This document shows positions 32,976 through 41,596 of a stretch of DNA of 55,298 nt, in pieces (the stretch's first letter is position 1; every line of letters begins with the position of its first letter). Source of the DNA: an uncultured Pseudocitrobacter sp. (GTDB lineage Bacteria > Pseudomonadota > Gammaproteobacteria > Enterobacterales > Enterobacteriaceae); contig CAJYVI010000024.1 of the NCBI GenBank assembly GCA_913778145.1, positions 1 to 55,298 of the forward strand, given 5' to 3'. The translations under genes were made by a program, and so were the position numbers. The notes under the pieces were generated by a model that was not told the DNA's origin, searched no databases, and saw nothing but the letters and a program-made list of their open reading frames with translations.

Positions 32976-33512
32976 CTAAAAGATAAGCCTCATCGCTACC
33001 CGGCGCGCTGGGTCGAAACCCTTTGCGATTTCATCGTCGCTTATCGCCGCCAGATGCGGCGGCCGCGCCTCCCCTTCCACAATTTCAAAACCTAACGTGG
33101 CGTAAAATCTGGCATTGAATGCTGCCATTTTGTCGGTGGTTAGCGTGGCACCTGTCAGGCCGCGTTGCTGCCCATTACGGAGCATCGCCTGCATAAGCTG
33201 TTTGCCGATCCCGCGGCGCTGCCAATTCGGATGCACATCCATTTCTGCGATATGCAGCCATTCACTTGCAATCTTACCGGCGATGAACCCTACGGGCGTA
33301 GAGTGTGGCGGACAAGCTGCAAGCAACACCCCGTTGCGATGAAAATCGGCGAGTTCTTCCAGACTATATGCTCCAGCCGGGCCGCTCATTGCACCCGCCT
33401 GGCGTAGCGTTTCAAAGGCAGCCAGTTCAATTGTGCGAAAGGTGACGAAATGCCAGGGTTGTGCAGGAATGATGGTGAAGTGTATGGGGGGATTCCTCAG
33501 TGTGATTGTCAG
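32976..33512 (-). CDS. GNAT-family N-acetyltransferase with unusual start
   Basis: The GNAT core is clear: EMDVHPNWQRRGIGKQLM is the acetyl-CoA binding motif A, followed by ATLTTDKMAAFNARFYATLGF. The first ATG in frame (33389) would remove the first strand and helix of the fold, but the frame stays open for 41 more codons up to a CTG at 33512 that begins L-T-I-T-L-R, the usual N-terminus of relatives where that first residue is Met. An AGG lies just upstream. Either CTG is used as a start or the start codon has been lost. The substrate is unknown. Confidence 0.8.
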   Translation of the reverse strand: MTITLRNPPIHFTIIPAQPWHFVTFRTIELAAFETLRQAGAMSGPAGAYSLEELADFHRNGVLLAACPPHSTPVGFIAGKIASEWLHIAEMDVHPNWQRRGIGKQLMQAMLRNGQQRGLTGATLTTDKMAAFNARFYATLGFEIVEGEARPPHLAAISDDEIAKGFDPARRVAMRLIF

Positions 33513-33661
33513 AAGCCTATTTATTATTCTGTGATATGGATGTTAACCATAAAAATACTGTGGACATCCATCCTCGATTTAGTAGGTATACGAATGTTAT
33601 CATGAGGCTCGATTTTATTTCGCTAATGCGGTGGTTTTTCGTTCTATTTTGAGGAAAAAAA

Positions 33662-34249
33662 ATGCAAACAGTGGGTATATTTTGTGGCTCATCTGAAGGT
33701 AGTTCACCAGCTTATATGGACGCTGCGCGCCATACGGGTAAATGGCTGGCAGAACAGGGAATACATATCGTTTATGGCGGCGGACGTGTTGGCCTAATGG
33801 GCGCCGTAGCGGACTCAGCGTTGGCTCATGGCGGGCGTGTCACGGGTGTCATTCCTAAGTCTTTACTGGAGCGCGAGATTGCTCACACCGGATTATCCGA
33901 CCTTCAGGTTGTGGATAATATGCATCAAAGAAAAAATGTGATGGCAGATTTATCCTCTGGTTTTATCGCATTGCCAGGAGGTGCAGGAACCGCAGAAGAA
34001 ATATTTGAGCAATGGACCTGGGCACAGCTCGGTATACATAATAAACCTTGCGCATTTCTCAACGTTAATCACTTTTATGATCCGCTAAAAGTGATGGTAC
34101 AACAAATGGTTAGTGAAGGTTTTATGAAACAGGAATATGCAGACATGCTACTGTTTTCTGAGAATTTACCCGATATTCTCGAGGCCTTTAACGCATACAC
34201 GCCTCCCATTTCAAAGTGGACTGCGCCAAAAGGAAATCAACATGCCTGA
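33662..34249 (+). CDS. LOG-family nucleotide 5'-monophosphate phosphoribohydrolase
   Basis: A protein of 195 residues with the Rossmann-fold motif GGGRVGLMG (near residues 39-47) and the catalytic PGGAGTAEE (near 100-108). This family (TIGR00730, LONELY GUY-like) removes ribose phosphate from modified or ordinary nucleoside monophosphates. It overlaps the Nudix gene by eight bases, so the two make a nucleotide-processing pair. GAGG lies upstream of the start. Confidence 0.9.
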   Translation: MQTVGIFCGSSEGSSPAYMDAARHTGKWLAEQGIHIVYGGGRVGLMGAVADSALAHGGRVTGVIPKSLLEREIAHTGLSDLQVVDNMHQRKNVMADLSSGFIALPGGAGTAEEIFEQWTWAQLGIHNKPCAFLNVNHFYDPLKVMVQQMVSEGFMKQEYADMLLFSENLPDILEAFNAYTPPISKWTAPKGNQHA

Positions 34250-34649
34250 ACTGAATACCATCCATATCGCTGCAGCTATCATCATGGATGAAGAGGATAG
34301 ATTACTGCTGGTGAGGAAAAGAGGTACCGCATTTTATATGCAACCGGGTGGAAAGATAGAGCAAGGCGAAGATGCTCAGTCTGCGTTAATTCGAGAGCTT
34401 AAGGAAGAACTCAATCTTGAATTCATCAACGAGGAACTTACACCGGTTGGTGAATTCACAGAGGTTGCAGCGAATGAACCCGACCATCAGGTGCATGCTT
34501 GCATGTTCAGTATTAAAAAATGCATGCTGAAGGTGCAACCCGCAGCTGAAATCGAAGAATTTATCTGGCTCACTCCTTCTGACATCACGTCCCGGCAACT
34601 GGCACCGCTAACAGCCAATAAAATTATTCCCCACGTTTGGCCATTATAG
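34242..34649 (+). CDS. Nudix hydrolase
   Basis: A protein of 135 residues. The Nudix box runs GGKIEQGEDAQSALIRELKE, followed by EL; the REL-EE core is intact but the usual Gly after it is absent. It hydrolyses a nucleoside diphosphate derivative of unknown kind. The ATG at 34242 has AGGA upstream and lies inside the end of the LOG-family gene, so translation is coupled. Confidence 0.9.
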   Translation: MPELNTIHIAAAIIMDEEDRLLLVRKRGTAFYMQPGGKIEQGEDAQSALIRELKEELNLEFINEELTPVGEFTEVAANEPDHQVHACMFSIKKCMLKVQPAAEIEEFIWLTPSDITSRQLAPLTANKIIPHVWPL

Positions 34650-34680
34650 CCATAGAAAACGCATTGCCTTCACTCCTGAA

Positions 34681-34716
34681 CCACCCTCTGTTCGAGAGCG
34701 GGTGGTTGCGTTTTTC
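34681..34716 (+). terminator. Terminator of the LOG-Nudix pair
   Basis: An imperfect hairpin with CCACCC and GGGTGG arms enclosing a TCT/AGA inner stem, followed by TTGCG and five T, 31 bases after the Nudix stop. Confidence 0.6.
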
Positions 34717-34760
34717 CTCATCGCCAGGGAAACGTTTTTACGGCTCGATAGTGCTGCTTT

Positions 34761-35105
34761 CTATACCTGCCAATACCCCATCCCATAAACCACACCCACC
34801 AGCACCGCTACATTCACCACCACGCTCCCCACAAACCAGCGTTTAAACGGCTGTTTCTGCGTTTTATGTCTGAACAACTGCTGAGCGGCTAACCCTCCTG
34901 GCCATCCACCCACAAGGCCAAAGGCCAGCAATGTCTTTTCCGGTACGCGCTGCCAGCTTCGTCGTGCAGCAAATTTATCCGCACCATAGATGAAAAAGGT
35001 CAAAACATTGACCATCAAAAACCACGCCCAAGCGGGATGCAAAAACCAGAAGCTGGCAATGAATGATGCGGCTAGCAAGCCATAACAAACTTGATTGAGT
35101 TTCAC
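34761..35105 (-). CDS. DUF1294 membrane protein
   Basis: A protein of 114 residues with three hydrophobic stretches (about 6-24, 25-42 and 93-110). The conserved central stretch NVLTFFIYGADKFAARRSWQRVPE and GLVGGWPGGLAAQQLFRHKTQK is the DUF1294 signature. The function is unknown. Confidence 0.9.
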   Translation of the reverse strand: MKLNQVCYGLLAASFIASFWFLHPAWAWFLMVNVLTFFIYGADKFAARRSWQRVPEKTLLAFGLVGGWPGGLAAQQLFRHKTQKQPFKRWFVGSVVVNVAVLVGVVYGMGYWQV

Positions 35106-35147
35106 TTGGCTAATCTGCTTATGAAAGGAAAAAGTAACACGCTGCTT

Positions 35148-35381
35148 TTATGCATCGCCGTCAAAATCGAAAAGCCCTTTCATCTCTTTACCCAAACCTT
35201 TGGCTAAAACGTGAATGACTTCAAGAGTAGGATTCCGGACACCTCGTTCAATACCACTGACGTAAGTGCGATCAAGGCCGCATTTATCCGCAAAGGCTTC
35301 CTGAGATAACCCGGCTTCAAGCCGTAATTTTTTTAGATTCGCGCCAAAACGCGACTGAATGCTGGACATGTTTTTCATCAT
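35148..35381 (-). CDS. Small XRE-type HTH regulator
   Basis: A protein of 77 residues that is almost entirely one Cro/CI-type helix-turn-helix (LRLEAGLSQEAFADKCGLDRTYVSGIERG), like restriction-modification controller proteins. No restriction or methylase gene is next to it. It diverges from a second HTH gene across a shared palindrome. The start may be either of the first two Met codons. Confidence 0.88.
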   Translation of the reverse strand: MMKNMSSIQSRFGANLKKLRLEAGLSQEAFADKCGLDRTYVSGIERGVRNPTLEVIHVLAKGLGKEMKGLFDFDGDA

Positions 35382-35418
35382 GCCAGCATGACTTTATGTC
35401 GTTTATCAGACCACGGAC

Positions 35419-35466
35419 TATAAGTCACATAACGAAAGTGCTAGCATCATAAAACCGTGACTTATA
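35419..35466. promoter_or_regulatory. Inverted repeat between two divergent HTH genes
   Basis: Ten-base arms TATAAGTCAC (35419-35428) and GTGACTTATA (35457-35466) face each other across 28 bases. A related half, TGACTTTATG, lies at about 35390 near the XRE start. It is a probable operator for one or both regulators. Confidence 0.6.
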
Positions 35467-35485
35467 TTCTACAAAGGTGATAAGT

Positions 35486-35740
35486 ATGCCCCCAAAAAAC
35501 TGGCACCCCGCCGACATCATCGCCGCACTGCGCAAGCGCGGTACCAATCTGGCACGCGTATCCCGCGAAGCCGGGCTGGCGTCCTCTACGCTAGCCAATA
35601 CGCTAAATCGACCATGGCCAAAAGGCGAGTGGCTCATTGCTAACGCGCTTAATCTGCATCCTTCGGTGATTTGGCCTGAACGCTATCAAAACTGTCACGA
35701 TACGCGCCTGCCCAGAGAAACGATCGCCCCTGAAAAATAG
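35486..35740 (+). CDS. Ner/SfsB-like (Nlp family) HTH regulator
   Basis: A protein of 84 residues of the Mu Ner / SfsB type: WHPADIIAALRKRGTNLARVS, then the recognition region LASSTLANTLNRPWPKGEWLIA and HPSVIWPERY. The ATG at 35486 has AAAGG eight bases upstream. Such proteins are small DNA-binding regulators, of phage origin or recruited by the host. Confidence 0.9.
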   Translation: MPPKNWHPADIIAALRKRGTNLARVSREAGLASSTLANTLNRPWPKGEWLIANALNLHPSVIWPERYQNCHDTRLPRETIAPEK

Positions 35741-35815
35741 CGTCTGGCGTTGGGGCCTGGAATATTATTCCGTCCAGGCGCCCAGCCAGCTCAATCGGGC
35801 AGTCGACAAAAGAGA

Positions 35816-36451
35816 TTATCTTATTGATTTGTTGAATACATAACTCAGTAAATCCGGGATCTGCGCCAGTGCGCCCTTTTCAGCCTGCTCACGGCCGGGA
35901 TGGGTTTTATCAACGCCCTCGGCGGGAAGAACATGTACGTCTTCAATACCCATCAGTTTCAAGGTGGAGATCAAATAACTCTCCTGATGATCCATCGCGC
36001 GACTCTCCTCCGAGGAATACACGCCACCGCGCGTCGAGACAATAAACGTCGGCTTGTTCTTCACCAACCCCTGCGCCCCTTCCGGCGTAAAACGAAACGT
36101 CATTCGCGCCTGGCAAACCTGATCAATCCAGGTTTTTAGCGCCGATGAGACGCTATGGTTGATCATCGGCGCGCCAATCACCAACGCATCGCAGTCATTC
36201 AGTTCGCGAATCGCAGAATAAATATCGCTCACTTCTTTACGTGTCTGCTCGTTTGACGCCTCTATTTTTCCGGTCAGCGCCAGAAACGTCTCTTCGCGTA
36301 GATGAGGCGGTGGATTACGCCCAAGATCGCGGGCAATGACCGTCGCATCAGGATAACGCTGGCAGATGGCATCAATGAGCGCCTGGCTTAACTTACGGGA
36401 ACTGGAGACCTGCAGCATTGGGCTGCTGTCGATGTGCAAAATTCTCATCAT
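35816..36451 (-). CDS. FMN-dependent NADH-azoreductase-like flavoprotein
   Basis: A protein of 211 residues of the AzoR/flavodoxin-like fold. The N-terminal LHIDSSPMLQVSSSRKLSQAL is the FMN phosphate loop, APMINHSVSSALKTWIDQV is the central flavin-binding stretch, and STRGGVYSS is the third loop. It is a paralogue, not the main azoR locus. It reduces quinones or azo compounds with NADH. GAGAG lies upstream of the start. Confidence 0.88.
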   Translation of the reverse strand: MMRILHIDSSPMLQVSSSRKLSQALIDAICQRYPDATVIARDLGRNPPPHLREETFLALTGKIEASNEQTRKEVSDIYSAIRELNDCDALVIGAPMINHSVSSALKTWIDQVCQARMTFRFTPEGAQGLVKNKPTFIVSTRGGVYSSEESRAMDHQESYLISTLKLMGIEDVHVLPAEGVDKTHPGREQAEKGALAQIPDLLSYVFNKSIR

Positions 36452-36764
36452 TATTCTCTCATTAACTGGAATACGGCCATTTTAACCGTTGCAGTTTTGA
36501 CGATTAAATAGACAAAAATGCACTTCACTGTTGCATTAAAAGAACAATAAGCAGACATACAGCGCTTGCGTTGGTCTTTGCGTCAACGCTTTTAACGCCA
36601 GACGAATGGGGCGTTCCAGGATGTTTCACGGATGATTTTTCACTGGCAAACGACCTCTCTACAGAACATCCTTACCCAAATACAGTTTTTTCCTAAAGCA
36701 TCACCCGCTTCGCTCTGCCATGCTGAATACAGCTCATACAGCCATAACGATAGATGAGGATATT
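36452..36764. other. Intergenic region without a recognised gene
   Basis: About 313 bases between the divergent flavoprotein gene and the small periplasmic protein. Only weak promoter-like AT-rich stretches are seen near both ends. Confidence 0.5.
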
Positions 36765-37121
36765 ATGAAAAAAACAATGATCGCATTATCTGCCCTGCTG
36801 CTGGCTTCTCCTGTTTTTGCCGCAACCACCCACGCGACGGACGATACCGTTGCCGCGGCGCATGAGAATGCAAACACCGCCAAAGAAAAGCTGCATCAGT
36901 CGCAGCATGAAGGCGAAGAGCTGAAGCTGAAATCTAAACACGCTGCTGAAGGTAAAGCAGACAGCACCGGGAGCAAAGTGAGCGAAGGCTCGCAAAAAGC
37001 CTGGAATAAAACCAAAGAAGGTACTGAAAAAGGCTGGAACGCCACGAAAGAAGGTACCGAGAAAGGTTGGAATAAAACCAAAGAAGGTGCTGAGTCGCTG
37101 AAAAATAAAGTGACCGAGTAA
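36765..37121 (+). CDS. Small periplasmic protein with LEA-like 11-residue repeats
   Basis: A protein of 118 residues with a signal peptide (residues 1-20, ending SPVFA). The mature part is charged and Ala-poor in the last third, where an 11-residue unit, roughly (G/A)WN(K/A)TKEG(T/A)E(K/S), repeats three times (36999-37097). This resembles LEA-type or amphipathic helix repeats seen in stress proteins. GAGGA precedes the ATG at 36765. I do not know a name for it. Confidence 0.82.
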   Translation: MKKTMIALSALLLASPVFAATTHATDDTVAAAHENANTAKEKLHQSQHEGEELKLKSKHAAEGKADSTGSKVSEGSQKAWNKTKEGTEKGWNATKEGTEKGWNKTKEGAESLKNKVTE

Positions 37122-37135
37122 TTTCTCAGAGTAAT

Positions 37136-37161
37136 AAAAAGGCCGCTTTAGCGGCCTTTTT
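37136..37161. terminator. Bidirectional terminator
   Basis: GGCCGC-TTTA-GCGGCC flanked by five A on the left and five T on the right, 15 bases after the repeat-protein stop codon. Confidence 0.88.
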
Positions 37162-37175
37162 GCTTTGGTGCTTAT

Positions 37176-37205
37176 GCCGGATGCGCTTCGCTCATCCGGC
37201 CTACA
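37176..37205. repeat. REP element
   Basis: GCCGGATG paired with CATCCGGC and followed by CTACA is the enterobacterial REP consensus. It lies between the terminator and the fimbrial adhesin stop codon. Confidence 0.85.
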
Positions 37206-37229
37206 GGTTATCTGCTTGCGGCCAACAAC

Positions 37230-38333
37230 TCAGTTATACACCAGCGCAAACGTCACAATACTGTTTGCTTTCCCTGCCGTTACGCTGCCTTCCGTCTGAA
37301 CGTACTGCGCCGAAAAATTCACGTTCTCCGCATTCCCCGCACTTGCCGCTGTCACATGCTTCAATATGGGCAGGTTAGTCGCTTCGTTAATTTTTACCGA
37401 TGTGCCAGCTGACGGTGCAGAGGCATCGTTGTTGCCATAAGTCAGCTTAACGCCCACTCCCGTTGCCGCATCACCACTTTTGGTCAGCGCCAGCGTATCT
37501 GGAGCATCGCTGGCGGCGAGAATACCGAAAAAGCCCACTCGAACATCGCTGGGTGCCGTGCAGTAAACCGGAATATCAAACGAACGGGAGGAGCCTGCCG
37601 TCAGCCCCTTCCCCTTAAATTCAGCGCGATTAACGGACCCCAGGTTCACCTGAATGCTGGAGGTGCTGACCTGACAGCTGCCGCTAGCGCCGATATCCAC
37701 GTTGAGCGCCGCCAGATCAATGGACACCGGGTTACTTTTCACACTGCTCGCGCCATCGGCGTGTTCCTCTATATAGAGTTCCCCGAAATGCGGCTGCGAT
37801 TCAACGTTGGTGTGGTTGCCGCCGCTCATCGTCACCTCACCGGTTTTGTAAAAGGTGATATACATTTTAACAATAGGTTCGCGCTCGCTAAGCAGGTCAG
37901 GCAGTTCATCACTGTCGCAAATGGTCACGGATTCACCGCCGTCCGGAGCCGTGCTGTCGCCAATATAACGAATCGGCCCGCCGTTACACTGAAATCCCGC
38001 CGAATAGCTCACGCCATCCAGCTTCGAGGCAAACACATGATGTCCGTTGATCACCGTCCCGGCACCCGTGGTCTCTTTTTGTTGATAAACGATGCGTTTC
38101 TCTTTCGCCAGCGGTGCCTGCAAATCACAGGTAAAGTGAATACCATTGCCGTTGTCCGCTATCTGGTTAGCCATTTGCGTATCCACTGGCAGAGTCGGAA
38201 GGTAGGTCAGATTCTGCGTATTCAGCGTCATCTGCCCGACGCTTGCCATGCAGGTTTCAGCGTGCGAAGCGAGGCTATAACAACCGGCAATCAACAGGAT
38301 AAAGAAAAAAAGCGCGTGGTCGCGATGGCGCAT
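37230..38333 (-). CDS. Fimbrial tip adhesin
   Basis: A protein of 367 residues with a signal peptide (to about residue 25, SHA/ET). It has an N-terminal lectin-like domain of about 190 residues with Cys pairs, then a pilin domain ending in the donor-strand pattern VTFALVYN with penultimate Tyr. Two-domain build, large size and last place in the operon fit a FimH-type adhesin. The receptor is unknown. AGAGG precedes the start. Confidence 0.88.
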   Translation of the reverse strand: MRHRDHALFFFILLIAGCYSLASHAETCMASVGQMTLNTQNLTYLPTLPVDTQMANQIADNGNGIHFTCDLQAPLAKEKRIVYQQKETTGAGTVINGHHVFASKLDGVSYSAGFQCNGGPIRYIGDSTAPDGGESVTICDSDELPDLLSEREPIVKMYITFYKTGEVTMSGGNHTNVESQPHFGELYIEEHADGASSVKSNPVSIDLAALNVDIGASGSCQVSTSSIQVNLGSVNRAEFKGKGLTAGSSRSFDIPVYCTAPSDVRVGFFGILAASDAPDTLALTKSGDAATGVGVKLTYGNNDASAPSAGTSVKINEATNLPILKHVTAASAGNAENVNFSAQYVQTEGSVTAGKANSIVTFALVYN

Positions 38334-38343
38334 ATCGCCTCTC

Positions 38344-40866
38344 TTACAAGCACTGCCCGGCCACCGTTTTCACCGGGTTCTGCTGTGGATTATTGGAAAT
38401 ATGAAAATGCAGCGTACAGTGATGCGAAACGTTTTCGGTTTCCCATTTCGCCTCCAGCGTGCCGTCATCCGGCACGCCACTCAGATACACTTGCCCTTGT
38501 TCGGTGACAATACCGCTGGCAGGCGTTGCTTCATCTTCACGGGTTTTACGTACCTGAGCACTGGCGCCAAAGGGCAAAGGCCCGCGGTTATCATGGAGCG
38601 TAAACAGAACGCGGTTACCGATATGCGTTTGGTAATTTGCCATCACTACTGCGCCGCCGCCGGGGATCACCGTCTGTCCCTGAAGATCGACATCGGTGTC
38701 ATCTTTAAGCGATTCCGTATCAAGGGTGATGTAGTTTTTGCGGTACGCCGTTAAGGTTGGCACCACCGCATAGCCGCGCCCATCGGTATGCACGTTCGTG
38801 CCATTCTGAATGGCGACATCCGAAGCGCCTGGTGCGCGAACAATCGCAAAACTGTCGCCTGTACTCTGCCCAAGCGTAATGCCATGAGGATGAGCAACGA
38901 TCACCCCTGAAGCGCCCCAGGTCAGTTGGTTACTCTGCTTATCATGACGATAGCCAAGCTGAGTGCTGCCATAACCGCCACGGTAATCGAGTGCGACGCT
39001 GCTGTTCGCGCCCTGACCGTTATTGCCGTAGCCCTGCTGCACGGTGTAGTAAAGATTCTGGTTATCCGGCACCGAGCCGTACAACGAAACCTGCTGTGAG
39101 GTGTAGCCGTTGTTATCCGAGGTGGTGTTATAGCTTACCGTACTGTTCGGCAGCCACTGGCCGAGTGGGATCGTGACGTTAAATGACAGTGAACGATCGG
39201 ATTTATTCTGCGCGGAAGATTTGGTGTAGTAATACCCCACGCCCCACGACACGCCCTGCCAGGTGTTGTAAAACCCAAAATGCACCGTTTCGTCGTGCCG
39301 CCCGGTGCGCCAGTATCGTTGTGAATAGGCAGATGCCGTCAGGCTGGCGCTGCCGCCGATGGGTTGCGAAAGCGAAATCTCTTCGCGGCTACGTTTGTTA
39401 TCCACCAGGCCGTTGTCACTCTCCAGCGCATTGGCTTCGCTAAAGTCATAAAACCCGCTGGACGAATAGCGATAGCTGGCAAGATTAAAGGTCGTGCCTG
39501 TCAGGCTCACATCTTTCTGATACTGCACACGCACGGAGTGACCAGAATAGCGTTTGTCCGACGGCGCGCGCGTATTAGCCCAGGTAACATCCGCCCCCAG
39601 TGAGCCAAAATCGCCAAATCCGTGCCCCACGCCGCCCGCCCAGGATTGATAATCCTGCGCCAGTTGGCTGCCGCCATAGAGTGTGAAACTCGCCGGCAAA
39701 CCATAGAAAAGCGTCGACTGAATAAACTGCGGGGAGCGATTACCCTCCAGGCCTGAATGATAGTGGCCTGCGCTGATGCTGTATTTTGTGCGCCCTTCAC
39801 GCAGCATAAACGGAATCGCGGAATAGGGTTGGGTAAACTTGCGCTCGGAACCGTCGCTCTCTTTTACCGTGACCTCAAGATCGCCGCTTTGTGCAGTTGG
39901 ATAGAGATCTTTCAGCGCAAAGGCCCCCGGCGCGACATAGGTTTCATAAATCACATAGCCATGCTGCGAGACGGTAACTTTGGCGTTGCTGTGGGCCATT
40001 CCGCGGATCACCGGCGCAAAGCCGCGCATACTGTCCGGCAGCATCTCTTCATCAGAGGAGAGCTGCGCTCCACGAAACTGTACGCTATCGAAAACATCGC
40101 CCGAGGTATAGGTATCCCCCACACGCAGCAGGCTTTTTAAAGACTTCACGTCGCGCTGTAAATAGGTGCTTTGCGAACGCCATTGGCTTTTTTTGTCATA
40201 TTGCATCGAGGAGACGTTGCGCAGCCGCCACGCCCCCATGTTGATACCGCTACGTAAGCTTAAATAGTTCGCATTATGTTCGCCGTCGCGATATCGCGAT
40301 TGCGCGCCGGTCAGATTGTAATTCACAAAGGCGGCGGGCACGCCATCATCCCAGCGCGCAGGGTCAACATAGCCGCGGCTTTGCAGGTTCATCGCCGCCT
40401 GCGGAATACTGAGATTCAGCTGCTGTTCGTTGAAATCGAATACACTGCTGGCATCGGGAATGTAGCGGCCAATCTGGGTGAATGTGTCTCCCTCATGTAG
40501 CGTATCAAAAGAAGAAAAGGCGCTGACGTTTACGCCATATTCTGCCAGCTGTGCCGTCGTCAGTTGCGGTTGCAGCGTGCCGTTGTCCTCGACAAAGGTC
40601 ACATTCCCCTGCCCGACCGGCTGATTGTTGACCCAAATAGCCACCGGATAGGTGCCGGGCTGTTGGCCGCCATTTTTTTCAAAATAATGGAGATCGGCGG
40701 TTTTCTGCTGAGGATCGGTCACCTCCAGCGCGGCCGGGTCGAAATAATCGTCAGCCAACGCCAGGCGATGATGGCACAACAGAAACAGTGCGGTCGGAAC
40801 CGTCGCCAGCAGCAGCATCGTGCCCGTCGGCGTCGGCGAATGGCAGCGAGGGAACGGGCGCATCAC
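38344..40866 (-). CDS. Outer membrane usher for fimbrial biogenesis
   Basis: A protein of 840 residues with a signal sequence, an N-terminal chaperone-binding domain (YFDPAALEV), a 24-strand barrel (GYVIYETYVAPGAFALKDLYP, the plug region), and C-terminal domains ending with a Cys pair (HHCTLHF and AGQCL). It is the FimD/PapC family pore that assembles and exports subunits. It overlaps the chaperone gene by four bases. Confidence 0.96.
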   Translation of the reverse strand: MMRPFPRCHSPTPTGTMLLLATVPTALFLLCHHRLALADDYFDPAALEVTDPQQKTADLHYFEKNGGQQPGTYPVAIWVNNQPVGQGNVTFVEDNGTLQPQLTTAQLAEYGVNVSAFSSFDTLHEGDTFTQIGRYIPDASSVFDFNEQQLNLSIPQAAMNLQSRGYVDPARWDDGVPAAFVNYNLTGAQSRYRDGEHNANYLSLRSGINMGAWRLRNVSSMQYDKKSQWRSQSTYLQRDVKSLKSLLRVGDTYTSGDVFDSVQFRGAQLSSDEEMLPDSMRGFAPVIRGMAHSNAKVTVSQHGYVIYETYVAPGAFALKDLYPTAQSGDLEVTVKESDGSERKFTQPYSAIPFMLREGRTKYSISAGHYHSGLEGNRSPQFIQSTLFYGLPASFTLYGGSQLAQDYQSWAGGVGHGFGDFGSLGADVTWANTRAPSDKRYSGHSVRVQYQKDVSLTGTTFNLASYRYSSSGFYDFSEANALESDNGLVDNKRSREEISLSQPIGGSASLTASAYSQRYWRTGRHDETVHFGFYNTWQGVSWGVGYYYTKSSAQNKSDRSLSFNVTIPLGQWLPNSTVSYNTTSDNNGYTSQQVSLYGSVPDNQNLYYTVQQGYGNNGQGANSSVALDYRGGYGSTQLGYRHDKQSNQLTWGASGVIVAHPHGITLGQSTGDSFAIVRAPGASDVAIQNGTNVHTDGRGYAVVPTLTAYRKNYITLDTESLKDDTDVDLQGQTVIPGGGAVVMANYQTHIGNRVLFTLHDNRGPLPFGASAQVRKTREDEATPASGIVTEQGQVYLSGVPDDGTLEAKWETENVSHHCTLHFHISNNPQQNPVKTVAGQCL

Positions 40867-41525
40867 TGCTGCGCAACGTCAGTGATGCCGCCGAAATCAT
40901 TTATCGCGCGCCACTTTATCGTACCACTGCCGCTAACCGGCCACGTCAAAGATGACATCGGCGCGACCATTCCTGGCTCATCAACCTCTTTCCCGGCAAC
41001 GGAAACGGAAAATAAAGACACAAAATAGGGCGTCGGGTTATTTACCACTAAATGATTACCCTCCGTATGAAATTGCAACTGCTGCCAGGCTTTATCCGGG
41101 TCACCTGCCAAATCGCTCGGACGATAAAAAATCTTAAATTTAGATTTAATATTTACCTGTAATTTATTCACATCCCCTTTCTGAGAAGGCGATATAGTCT
41201 TAACATTCAACCAAAATACGGATTCACGGTCGTCTGGCAGCTCCATTCCTGTAAAGCTGATGCGCAGCATGTTTCTTTTTTCAGGGTCGAGGCGAAACAG
41301 CGGTGGCGTGACAATAAAAGGCACCGGACGTTTATCATTCTCGTTAAAATTCTCAGCCCAGGATTGCACCAGATACGGAGTATGCGTATCTGCATTAGTA
41401 ACCGAAATAGATGCCTCGCGCTTCCCTTCTTCATATATTACGCGGGTTCCCCCCACGACGACGCCCGCCTTAGCAGCAGTAACCAGTAACAACGAAAGAG
41501 CAACGCCAACGATTATACGTTTCAT
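40863..41525 (-). CDS. Periplasmic fimbrial chaperone
   Basis: A protein of 220 residues with a signal peptide (to AKA/G near residue 20). Two Ig-like domains carry TRVIYEEGKREASISVTN (G1 anchor Arg) and the motif NLPP-like VFWLNVKTISP, and the Lys anchor near 115 (NIKSKFKIFYRP). It is the short F1-G1 loop type, used for rod-like fimbriae. It donates a strand to each subunit and delivers it to the usher. Confidence 0.95.
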   Translation of the reverse strand: MKRIIVGVALSLLLVTAAKAGVVVGGTRVIYEEGKREASISVTNADTHTPYLVQSWAENFNENDKRPVPFIVTPPLFRLDPEKRNMLRISFTGMELPDDRESVFWLNVKTISPSQKGDVNKLQVNIKSKFKIFYRPSDLAGDPDKAWQQLQFHTEGNHLVVNNPTPYFVSLFSVSVAGKEVDEPGMVAPMSSLTWPVSGSGTIKWRAINDFGGITDVAQQ

Positions 41526-41565
41526 AAATAGCGATCATCAGTCAGGAAAGACGAAGAAAGGAAAT

Positions 41566-41587
41566 GAGCAGGATAATTCTCCTGCTC
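41566..41587 (-). promoter_or_regulatory. Intercistronic hairpin after the major subunit gene
   Basis: An 8-bp hairpin (GAGCAGGA with a six-base loop) between the pilin and the chaperone without a T run. In fimbrial operons such hairpins stabilise or attenuate the message so that pilin is made in excess. Confidence 0.6.
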
Positions 41588-41596
41588 AGATTCGAC

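Noticed and set aside
34637..34846. A 69-codon plus-strand frame after the Nudix gene
   Set aside because: It runs through a terminator and antisense to the DUF1294 gene; Pro/Ser-rich composition.
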